Part shown: piece by piece, positions 50,058-58,769 of the stretch | Layout of the letters: each line of letters opens with the position of its first letter | How positions within the stretch are numbered: position 1 is the stretch's first letter | Assembly: GCA_963210315.1 (NCBI GenBank) | Contig: OY723241.1 | Location: forward strand, 372,001 to 436,000 | Source of the DNA: Rhynchopus euleeides | Taxonomy: Eukaryota > Euglenozoa > Diplonemea > Diplonemida > Diplonemidae | Length of the DNA stretch: 64,000 nt | Direction: 5' to 3' | Translations under genes and position numbers: made by a program | Notes under the pieces: generated by a model | The model's database searches: none | Told to the model about the DNA's origin: nothing | What the model saw: only the letters and a program-made list of their open reading frames with translations

Positions 50058-53000
50058 CTACCGCATCGCCTCTGTGTGTTGTGGGGTGTGTGGTGGGTTC
50101 GCTTCGTTTCGCTTGATTTTTTTTGCCGTCAAAGCGGAGGGAGAAAAATCACGGGGTGGCAGGGCCACACCGCCACACTGCCTCCCCCCACCCTTCCCTG
50201 CAAACACACCACCCACCCACCCACCAACATACCCGTCGTACGCCAGGGAGCGCTGTGCGCTGTGCACCCCACGCTGCGGCGACACCATCCGCACCGAGCT
50301 GCCCGTGACATCCCCCTTCTCAAAGGAGTCGTGCATCACACGCCGCACCGCCACATCTAGCGGCGTGTCGAACGGCACCCCTGCCACCCCCACCCCGGAG
50401 TCCATGCTGCGGTCGAACTCCGGGGAGCGCGGCGGCGGCAGCCCCGCAGGGCCACCTCGCATGGCGGCGGGCGGGTCGTGCATCAGCCAGTCGGGCAGGG
50501 CGGGCGGGGGGGGCACGGCGGGCCGGGCGGCTGCAGGCGGCACCGACACCGCACGCTCCACCCTGTCCAGCTCCGCCACCAGCGCCACGCGATCCCGCGA
50601 GCCCCCGCGGTGCTGCGTGCTGCCTGTGGAGGTGCTCCGCAGAGGAGCAGCGCGCCGCCCCTCCGCCGCACGCCGCAGCAGGGAGAAGGCCGCACGCAGC
50701 AGGCGCAGCCTGCCGAACAGCACATACAGCGCCCTGCCGACCAGCAGGGGGCGCGGCCTGCTCGCCTTTGCCTCCTCCACCCTCAGCAGCGCAGCGTTGG
50801 TGTGCAGCCGCGACACCAGCGGCAGCAGCGGATACATCACATGCGCCGCATCGAAAACACACGGCGGCAGCGACGCGCCGCGCGCGACGGCGCGCAGCAC
50901 CTCCTCCACCCCCTGCAGCACGCCGTGGCCGCCGCCGCAGCCCTGGCAGCCCTGCAGCCCCTCCCCGCCCTGATGCGGCAGAGCTGTGCTCGCAGAGTGC
51001 CCAGCCAGCAGGGCTGCCGCCGGGGCGGGCGAGGCGTCGGGGTGTGCGTGCTGCTGCTGCTCCGCAGCAGCCTGGGCGGGAAGCGCCGCATGTCTGGCGC
51101 TGCTGACGCCGTGCTGCTGCAGCGCCGGCGGCGGGGGTGGCGGGGGCGGGGGCGCGCCCACCACCTTCTCCTCCAGCCTGCCCAGCAGCATGCGCCCCAG
51201 CGCCGCCAGCTCCGACACCCTGCCGTGATGAGGTGCGGCGCCGCCGCCGCTGGGGTCCAACCCGAAGGCATCTGCAAAAGCCTCATGCGCAGCCTCCCAG
51301 TCCTCCTCATAGATGCACGCCAGCACGGCAACAGCCCCCTGTGCAGCATCGCTGCTATGCTGCTGCTGTGGCAGCGGCGGAGGCGGCGGGGAGACGGGAG
51401 CCGGGGTGGGGCAGCTGTCTGCCGGGCTGTAGGCAGGGGTGGCAGGGTCGAACACGCATGCCGCCAGGGTGCGTGGGGAGGCATGCGCCTTCACCGACAG
51501 GCTGGTGTTGGTGCCGCGGCTGCGCCGCGCGGGGCCCAGGGGCCCGCCGGCGAAGTCGCGCGTCGCAACCCTGCCCCCCGCAGGCACGGCGAGAGCGGCA
51601 GCCCGGTGGAACAGCGGCGGCGGCGGCGGCGGCGCCGCCACCGCCTCTGCCTCGGGGGCCCCCGCCCCCTGCACCGCTGCCACCATGCTGTGCCACTGCA
51701 GGGCATGCAGGGGCGGCCGCTCCGCACCCACACCCACACAGCAGGCCTGCCTGGGGGAGGCGAGCTGCTGCGCCACCTCATAGAGCAGCACAGGCTCTGC
51801 CGCAACAGGGGCCGGGCTGTGCCCCGCCGCCTCGATGCAGGGAGGGGGCGCCTCGTCGGGTGCGGCATGCTCCACCCCACGCGCGTCGTGCCACTCCAGC
51901 TCGAAGAGCTGCAGGGGCGGCAGGGGTGGCGGCGGGGCGCTGCGTGCCTCCGACGCGGCGGCCTCCAGCACAGCCACAGCCTCCGCGAGGCGGTCGACCT
52001 CAGCCTGCTTGTCCTCCACCAGGCGGCGGAGGGCGGCAGCCTCAGACACCTCGCGGGCGCCGTGCACGATGCGGACCTCGTCACCGTCGCCCACCAGGCG
52101 CACGCAGGGGTGGTAATCTGTCTCCGCGTCAGGGGCACGGGGGAGCGGGACTGTCACGGTGCTGTCCAGAACGGTGAAGGAGACCCGCCCGGCGGCAGGG
52201 TCGAGCTCGAGGGTGACGGCATCGCCCTCGCCGAAGCAGGGGGCGGGGCGGCCGCCCCTCCCGGCAGGCTCGAACACATCCCCGTTGACGAAGATGAGGC
52301 CGTCGGCGCGGAGGTCGACTCGCGGCGCGCCGGACGCCGCCGCGACGCCTACACACCCACGCCTCCCCGCACCCCGCATCGCCGCGTAGTGGAAGTGGAT
52401 CACACCCCGCGCCCCGCCCCGCCTGGGCGGGGCGCCCACCCCACTGCTGGGGACACCGAGGCAGGAGGTGACGAGGGCGGAGCAGGCGTGGCCTGCGCCG
52501 CTTTTCGACACGCTGAGCCCGTCGGCGCCCACAGCGTACCCAGAGGGGGAGCCCTCCTGGGGGGCTGCGAACTCCGCCAGCGCGAAGGGGTTGCGGGGGG
52601 GCGCGGGGACCCCCGCCGCGGCGCGCGGGGCGGAGGCGGCGGCTGCCGCCGCCGCCTCCGCCTCGCGCACCTTCGCCGACAGGGCGTCCCGCTCGTCGCG
52701 CACCGCGCAGAGCACCGCATCGGAGGACTTCAGCTGCGAATGCAGCACGGCCGCCTCGCCCCGCGCCGCATCCAGGTCCCTCTGCAGGTCCCCGCCCCTC
52801 CGCCGCTGCTCCTGCAGCTCCGCCTCCAGGACATGCAGTTGCATGCCGGTGTCAGACACGCAGGCGCGCGACTCTTCCGCTGAGGACAACGAGCGGAGGG
52901 ACGCCGCACCGCCGCCACGCTGCACCACCTCCTGCAGGAGGGGCGGCATGGCAGGCGATGTCGCCACCTGCGGCAGCGGCGACGGCGACGGGTTGTGCGC

Positions 53001-53519
53001 GATGGGGACCGACCGCGATATGCTCGGGATGCGGGGCGCCGCCGCCGCCCCCACCGCCCTGCAGTCATGCCCATACTTGCAGGGGCCACACAGGAGCTTC
53101 TCACACTCAACGCAGAGGAATTCGCCGGGAGAAGCGCAGCTGGCCCCAGAGCAGGGCAGAGGCAGTGAGGTTGCAGGCCACGGGGAGGTCCCTTCGGCGC
53201 CGACCTTCACAGAGGCGGGGACCCACCCTTCCGTGCTGTATTGGCACCAGCCGCCTAACTCGTGGGGGAAGGCGCCGCCATGCTCCCCCGACATGATCCA
53301 CCCCGCGTTGTCGCGCATCACCTCCACCGTCCCGATTATCCACCTCCCCTCCGCATCGCTGTACACGCACTCCCTCTGGTCGGTGTCGCGCTCCCACACC
53401 GGCAGACCCATCCACCCTTCACCCACCACGAGGCAGTACTCCCCTCTCGCCTCCCGCTTGGCACAGTCCACCTTCAGCCGCGTGGGGACCCGCCTCTGGT
53501 TGGACAGCATCCGGTTCAT
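50058..53519 (-). CDS. Zinc-finger/coiled-coil/SPRY-like protein, 1153 residues
   Basis: Starts MNRMLSNQRRVP. Residues 28-105 form a W-rich unit (VWERDTDQRECVYSDAEGRW, then GGAFPHELGGWCQY) not assigned to a family. A B-box/RING-like zinc-binding cluster follows: C123, C128, C136, C139, C144, C147, H151, C153. Coiled coil is likely at 225-295 and again at about 490-525. Between them about 325-490 resembles a SPRY domain (GVIHFHYAAMRGAG, VTLELDPAAGRVSFTVLD, YHPCVRLVGDGDEV). The rest is low-complexity Ala/Pro/Cys-poor sequence with scattered helices. The order zinc finger, coiled coil, SPRY recalls TRIM-like scaffolds, but no RING ligase signature is clear. Its 5' end is duplicated at 55428-56018. 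Confidence 0.7.
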   Translation of the reverse strand: MNRMLSNQRRVPTRLKVDCAKREARGEYCLVVGEGWMGLPVWERDTDQRECVYSDAEGRWIIGTVEVMRDNAGWIMSGEHGGAFPHELGGWCQYSTEGWVPASVKVGAEGTSPWPATSLPLPCSGASCASPGEFLCVECEKLLCGPCKYGHDCRAVGAAAAPRIPSISRSVPIAHNPSPSPLPQVATSPAMPPLLQEVVQRGGGAASLRSLSSAEESRACVSDTGMQLHVLEAELQEQRRRGGDLQRDLDAARGEAAVLHSQLKSSDAVLCAVRDERDALSAKVREAEAAAAAAASAPRAAAGVPAPPRNPFALAEFAAPQEGSPSGYAVGADGLSVSKSGAGHACSALVTSCLGVPSSGVGAPPRRGGARGVIHFHYAAMRGAGRRGCVGVAAASGAPRVDLRADGLIFVNGDVFEPAGRGGRPAPCFGEGDAVTLELDPAAGRVSFTVLDSTVTVPLPRAPDAETDYHPCVRLVGDGDEVRIVHGAREVSEAAALRRLVEDKQAEVDRLAEAVAVLEAAASEARSAPPPPLPPLQLFELEWHDARGVEHAAPDEAPPPCIEAAGHSPAPVAAEPVLLYEVAQQLASPRQACCVGVGAERPPLHALQWHSMVAAVQGAGAPEAEAVAAPPPPPPLFHRAAALAVPAGGRVATRDFAGGPLGPARRSRGTNTSLSVKAHASPRTLAACVFDPATPAYSPADSCPTPAPVSPPPPPLPQQQHSSDAAQGAVAVLACIYEEDWEAAHEAFADAFGLDPSGGGAAPHHGRVSELAALGRMLLGRLEEKVVGAPPPPPPPPPALQQHGVSSARHAALPAQAAAEQQQHAHPDASPAPAAALLAGHSASTALPHQGGEGLQGCQGCGGGHGVLQGVEEVLRAVARGASLPPCVFDAAHVMYPLLPLVSRLHTNAALLRVEEAKASRPRPLLVGRALYVLFGRLRLLRAAFSLLRRAAEGRRAAPLRSTSTGSTQHRGGSRDRVALVAELDRVERAVSVPPAAARPAVPPPPALPDWLMHDPPAAMRGGPAGLPPPRSPEFDRSMDSGVGVAGVPFDTPLDVAVRRVMHDSFEKGDVTGSSVRMVSPQRGVHSAQRSLAYDGYVGGWVGGVFAGKGGGRQCGGVALPPRDFSPSALTAKKIKRNEANPPHTPQHTEAMR

Positions 53520-54080
53520 CGTGGCGGTGGCGGTGGTGGTGGCAGCGGGGGTTTGATTGTCACCCCCCTCTGGGGGGGGGGGTGTCGATGCCCCCCGTGT
53601 GTGTCGCCGCTGGCACGCAGTGTCCGCCAGAGGGTGTGTGGGGGAGGGTGGGTCTGGCAGAGGAGGGTGTGTGTGTGGTGGTGTGGCTTGGCGGTATGGC
53701 GGAGGGGGTGTCGTGAGGCCTGCTCAACCCATTCTGTGAGATCGGGCCCCACCCTCGCCTTCAACACAAGCGAGGGGGGGCGGGGGGGGCTGGGCTGCAC
53801 CTCTGCTGAGGCATGCTGAGCGACTGGGTAACGGGTTACAAACCCGAGGACAAGGGCTGGTGCTGCTGTGTCGTGACCAGTAAACCTCCTAGCTGCGCGA
53901 CGGGGCGGCATGGGAGGTGCAGAACCCTGTGAACCAGAGAGCGAATGGACACAATAAAATATGCGCACCGGTAGTTGGGCAAGGGCAAGGGCGAGGGGGT
54001 CTGTCGTTGGACCGGGGATCGGCGCCACCGGCAGGGAGCATGGGGGACGGGCAAGCGATGGAGGGGAGCTGGCAGACGAC
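53431..54080. repeat. Segmental duplication, copy I (5' end of the 50058-53519 gene plus upstream)
   Basis: Matches 55428-56018 over the first ~30 codons, the CAACGGT-free GGTGGCGGTGG leader, and upstream landmarks such as GAGGCATGCTGAGCGACTGG and CCAGTAAACCTCCTAGCTGC. Copy II lacks two short stretches. The match stops at GCTGGCAGACGAC (54080). Confidence 0.9.
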
Positions 54081-54190
54081 GTGAGTAAATATCACAACGA
54101 CAAGCCCAGCCGTGTGGCACCCCGTTCCTCTTTCCCGATGAACATTACCGCCGGCGATTCGTCTATAGTTAGCCCCCCCTCCCCACCCGT
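54081..54190. repeat. 110-bp conserved repeat, copy 1
   Basis: Starts GTGAGTAAATATCACAACGA, includes CCGATGAACATTACCGCCGG and ends CGTCTATAGTTAGCCCCCCC. The near-identical copy is at 63146-63255. Both lie roughly 0.6-1 kb upstream of minus-strand genes. Confidence 0.9.
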
Positions 54191-54439
54191 CAGACCCCCG
54201 CTTTGCCGATATCCCAAAAAGGGTTTACCCCGACGTGCGGGAGTCCACCGTAGCGACCCCCGGAAAATTCCCCCAGCCACTGACCCGACTCATCCCGCCA
54301 TTTTCCAGCTGTCAAATGTCTCCTCTCCCCAGTCTGGGGCCCTTGTCTTGTACCGTCTGGAGCAACCGCGTTGCGGAAGAACTGATCACAGCCGTTCAGC
54401 CAACCGATCGACCAACTCGTGTGGAAATGTGTTTGTACA

Positions 54440-55516
54440 TCACGTAGTAGGCTGAGATGCGATTATTTTACTGCAACCAGGGCTCCTGTCGGCGGAGGGT
54501 GGAGCCCGCTCGCTGGAGTGCCATGGCACTGAGTCGGGATGATGATGACTGATGATGGTTGCAGCATGTCCTTCTGTGATGAGGCTGCGCAACGCGTCAG
54601 CACGTCCGCTCTGAGCCGCAACATAATACGGCGTCCACCCGTTGTTGGCGGCTTTGTTCACATCAGCTTGTCCTTCTGTGATGAGGATGCACATCGCGTC
54701 CGCCTGTCCTCTCCGAGCCGCAATAAAACACGGCGTCCACCCGTCGTTGTCGGCTTTGTTCACATCAGCTTGTCCTTCTGTGATGAGGATGCGCAATGCG
54801 TCAGCATGTCCGTTCTGAGCCGCAATATAGCACGGCGTCGCATCGTCGTTGTCGGCTTTGTTCGCATCAGCTTGTCCTTCTGTGATAAGGGCGCGCAGCG
54901 CGTCGGCCTGTCCGTTCAGAGCGGCAATCCAACACGGCGTCCGCCCGTCGTTGACGGCTTTGTTCACATCAGCTTGTCCTTCTGTGATGAGGATGCGCAA
55001 TGCGTCAGCATGTCCGTTCTGAGCCGCAACATAACACGGCGTCCACCCGTCGTTGTCGGCTTTGTTCACATCAGCTTGTCCTTCTGTGATAAGGGCGCGC
55101 AGCGCGTCGGCCTGTCCGTTCAGAGCGGCAATCCAACACGGCGTCCTACCGTCGTTCTCGGCAACAGCTTGCCCTTCCATGGTGAGCATGCACAATGCGT
55201 CCGCGTGTCTGTTCAGCGCCGCATTTTAATACGGCGTCGCACTGCTGTGTTGTGCAATTCCGTATGTGCGCGAAGTGGGAAGCCTGTGCAGGGAAGCTGG
55301 AATACACGCACCCTGAAGGGGCATGCCTTGAGGTGTGTGAGGCACGGGCCGTGTGGGTTGGTTGCGGGAGGGGGGGGGACCGCAGAGGTGGAAAAAACCC
55401 GGGTGCCGGGCAAAAAAACATGGTTTGAGGCAGTACTCTCCTCTCGCCTCCCGCTTGGCACAGTCCACCTTCAGCCACGTGGGGACCCGCCTCTGGTTGG
55501 ACAGCGTCCGGTTCAT
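54440..55516 (-). pseudogene. Chimeric ankyrin-repeat gene with in-frame stop
   Basis: 54440-55195 is an open 251-codon frame with six near-identical 33-residue ankyrin repeats (DGWTPCYVAAQNGHADALRI pattern, then LITEGQADVNKAD). Upstream in the same frame, 55516-55229 encodes the N terminus of the neighbouring gene (MNRTLSNQRRVPTWLKVDCA), a unique stretch and a first ankyrin remnant ATPY, then TAA where the repeat consensus would continue into NAALNRHADALC. So a duplicated 5' end appears fused to ankyrin repeats and broken by one stop. If the ATG at 55195 is used instead, a shorter protein is possible. The 99-bp DNA repeats are very alike, suggesting recent expansion. Confidence 0.75.
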
Positions 55517-56018
55517 CGTGGCGGTGGCGGTGGCGGTGGCAGCGGGGGTTTGATTGTCACCCCCCTCTGGGGGGGGGTGTCGATGCCCCCCGTGTGTGTC
55601 GCCGCTGGCACGCAGTGTCCGCCAGAGGGTGTGTGTGTGGTGGTGTGGCTTGGCGGTATGGCGGAGGGGGTGTCGTGGGGGTGGGCTGCCATGGGGGACG
55701 GCGTTCGAGGGGGGCGGGGGCTGGGCTGCACCTCTGCTGAGGCATGCTGAGCGACTGGGTAACGGGTTACAAACCCGAGGACAAGGGCTGGTGCTGCTGT
55801 GTCGTGACCAGTAAACCTCCTAGCTGCGCGACGGGGCGGCACGGGAGGTGCAGAACCCTGTGAACCAGAGAGCGAATGGACACAATAAAATATGCGCACC
55901 GGTAGTTGGGCAAGGGCAAGGGCGAGGGCGAGGGGGTCTGTCGTTGGACCGGGGATCGGCGCCACCGGCAGGGAGCATGGGGGACGGGCAAGCGATGGAG
56001 GGGAGCTGGCAGACGACG
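55428..56018. repeat. Segmental duplication, copy II
   Basis: Second copy of 53431-54080, same orientation, separated from it by the 110-bp repeat and ankyrin gene. It supplies the first 30 codons and upstream flank of the ankyrin chimera. Confidence 0.9.
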
Positions 56019-57707
56019 ATCGGATGGAGCTGGTGAATCCTGGGAGTCAACGATGTGTGGGGCAAAGAGAGAGAGAGAGAGGGAGGGGGGTAGTGAAATC
56101 GAATTTGAAGGGAGCACAAGAATGATCACCGTTCACTCGTTATGCAGGTTGTGTCTAAAATCCAGTGTTTTTTCCGGCCTGTGTTGTGTTGTTGTACTGT
56201 GTGGGCAATTAGGCTGTGATGGTATGCAAAAACGTTCTTTGTTTCCCATGTTCAAACGTCAAGGCACTCAACTGTGGAAATGTGCGTAACCAGTGTCATC
56301 ATTGTAGCCAGGTTTATGTAGCCCAGGTGACCTGCAGTGATGTTTTCAGTCATTCCATTTGCATGTCAGCTTGTTCGTTATAAAAGAGGAACGTTCATGG
56401 GAACGTTTGAAAGGTTCAGGGGGGGGGGGTGCAAAAAGTTTCTTATGGTAGCAGTTTCGGCTGCCAACCCACGACCGTACCATAAGGACGCGGAACACCG
56501 CCGGGGCAGCCCGGCACAGGATGTACCTTTCATCAGGTGGGAATCGACAAGATGTACAGCGTCAGGGGTGGGGACAGATAGAGAAAACTGTGTTTTAGTG
56601 CAAATCTGAAAGGGAAACAAGAGAAGAGCCGAAGGGTATTCGTCGATCGCGAGAACACCCCACGCGCCTGTCATGAAGCGTGTGGGAAGTTCTGCACTGG
56701 CACAGTTTCCTGTGTTGTTGCACAACTCTCAAGAAAAAAATGAGAGGGGCGATGGGGTAGGGGGGGATGGGTTTTAGAGAAAAAGAAAAAGGAGAGGGGA
56801 GGGGGGGGGCGACTCTCTTTTTGTTCCAATGTAACCCTGTGCCTGAGGGGAAAACCCACTACACGCCCGCCCTCGTGCGGTCACCGTCGCCCGCAACGCG
56901 AGGGGGCTGACAAACGCACCCCCTCAGGAAATATTGTCTTCGGGGGTTTGAATATGAGTCCTCCGGACACCCCCGCAGCGCAAAGTGGTGTTCATGAGTT
57001 CGTTACGCGGCCGTTTCAAGTGGGGGGTCCCATAATGTGCAAGCCCCCTGTCGATGATGCGTCAGGAATACCTTTCTGGAATTGTTGGCTCTCTAAGACT
57101 CTTCCAAGTGACTGTCTCTGAAGGAATAAGGAACATGTCTGTTGCAAAGGGGATAGGGGTGCGTTAGGGAGGACGTTGTTACTTCTGGTGTCGACAATCA
57201 CAAAACAAACCTGATCTGCCACATTCTTCTTTTCCATTCGGGTGCCTGCCTGGACCCGTGGAACGCCGCCGAAGGGGGGGGGGGGTTTGTTCTGAGCACA
57301 GGCGAACATTTCACCTGAACTCTGGCGGTTCGGCGGCAGCAGATAGCAAGCGGGGAGGGGGGGTGACAGTGATCCCGCTAAGAAAGCCACTTCACCATTA
57401 AGCAGCAACCGCTCTTAGCCTGTATTTTGTTTGTTGATGTGTTGACGCTTCTACACACAAACCCTGAAATGATAATCACACCCTGATCCTGATGAAGGGT
57501 GGGGTTAGTGTATAGCACGTTTGGATGCTGCTGTGGTGGGTGACTTTCTGCTCACACGAGTGAGGGTTTGTTGGAACGCAGACCCCACTCTTTGTGTACA
57601 CCACTCCCCGGTCTGATGAAGTGGTGTGAGTGGGGACGCACAATCCAGCTAAAGGCACAGAAAGTTTCCCCAGTTAGCTACGCCGAACTAACAAAAAAAA
57701 CCGGTCA
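56019..57707. other. Intergenic, no gene supported
   Basis: Short frames only. It holds a GA-rich tract at 56060-56090, the 55-bp repeat partner at 57642-57696 (matching 27400-27456) and a TCTTAGCCTGTATTTTGTTTG stretch at 57414 resembling 28794-28815. Confidence 0.5.
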
Positions 57708-57890
57708 TATAAAGCAGGGCTGTTCCTAACTGGGGGGCTTGTTCCCCACTTTCAGGATTCTGAAGCTTTTTTCTAAGAATTTTGTTAGGGTAATTTTTTT
57801 TCTAAGTTTCCCAGTCGACAGGGCGCGCACAAGGATGGAAGGGAAGTCTGTCCCCCGTACAGTTCGCCTTGCTGGCCAACTGGAGAGCCA

Positions 57891-57946
57891 GACGTTCACT
57901 ACCGTGGCCTCCGGCGGCTGGGGGGCTCCGCCCCCCAGACCCCCCA
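57891..57946 (-). repeat. Dispersed GC-hairpin repeat, copy 7, inserted in the hAT element
   Basis: GACGTTCACTACCGTGGCCT, CCGGCGGCTGGGGGGCTCCG, CCCCCCAGACCCCCCATG. It interrupts sequence that is continuous in the element at 1-3002 (after AACTGGAGA). Confidence 0.88.
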
Positions 57947-58212
57947 TGCGACATGTGCTATCTCTCAGCTCGCAAACCCGCAAACCCGGTCAGCTTCGAA
58001 GCCTGGCTGACATCGGACAGGAGGTCGGACTTCCCCACCTGGGAGGTACACTCGCCGCGTTCGCGACATGTGTGACACGCGACACGATACCTGAAACGTG
58101 AGTGTGCCTTGCTAACACGGGCATTTCAACGGTCTGTGTGCCGGCGACCGTTCCCAAAACCAGTAAACCAGCAGCTTTGGAAAATCGGAGAGGGCACCCC
58201 ACTGCGCTGAAA

Positions 58213-58389
58213 ATGGTGCGCACCACTGCAAAAATCCCCGGGAGCTTTTGGACTTTCAGACCTGAAGGGGCCAGCAGGTGGGTGGCGTCGGGGAGTGGCA
58301 GCTTTGTAACTGCCCTCCAGCTGCTGCTGCGGAGCACAACCCCCGATGAGAACGAGCGCCAGATGTTCCTCATTCATTTTCAGCTGTAA
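58213..58389 (+). pseudogene. Truncated 5' end of the USP-like/hAT transposase gene
   Basis: MVRTTAKIPGSFWTFRPEGA through SGSGSFVTALQLL to TTPDENE matches the start of the gene at 1-2586, with the intermediate ACTVLRECQGVLSNLLQS segment deleted. It keeps Ser at the Cys position of the protease-like motif. The frame ends at 58389. Confidence 0.85.
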
Positions 58390-58769
58390 CGCGCATGAGG
58401 GGCACTCTCTGCCGCAAGCATCTCTCAAGAACTGGGCATCACTCTAGAGCTGTCACATGATGACGCGGAGAGAAATCATAAATAAAGTCCCGCCTGACGG
58501 GCACGCGCCTGGAAACTGTGGGGGGCGAGCAACAAATCCCTTGTAAAAATTCTTAGAAAAAGCCTGGTTCCCCGACCCAAAAACCCTGGAAAAAGGGCTC
58601 GTTCCCCGCCCAGGCCTGATATAAAGAGGCCTCCCGTATATGCTTAGGGTGTCAAACCCACAAGCCGCACTGAAAGGGAGATGTGCCAATCCTTGAGGAT
58701 GACATTTTTGGGTACAAAACGGCGCACCGTTGGTGTGCAGGACACTGAACCCCGCAACGCAAAAAGGGT

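Larger units (their letters stand above)
57716..58618 (+). mobile_element. Non-autonomous hAT element with perfect 8-bp target duplication
   Basis: Starts CAGGGCTGTTCCTAACTGGG and ends CCCCGCCCAGGCCTG, flanked by ATATAAAG at 57708-57715 and 58619-58626. The left part matches the inverse of the element ending at 3002, including its subterminal TTCTAAGAATTT motifs and the MEGKSVPRTVRLAGQ stretch. The gene is cut down to its first ~45 codons. Confidence 0.92.

Noticed and set aside
50478-52883. 801-codon plus-strand frame opposite the SPRY-like gene
   Set aside because: It is an antisense shadow of a GC-rich coding region; its Arg/His/Gln-rich composition is typical of such shadows, and the other strand has recognisable domains.
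54539-55750. 403-codon plus-strand frame with repeated LSFCDE units
   Set aside because: Antisense of the 99-bp ankyrin repeats; the ankyrin consensus is on the minus strand.
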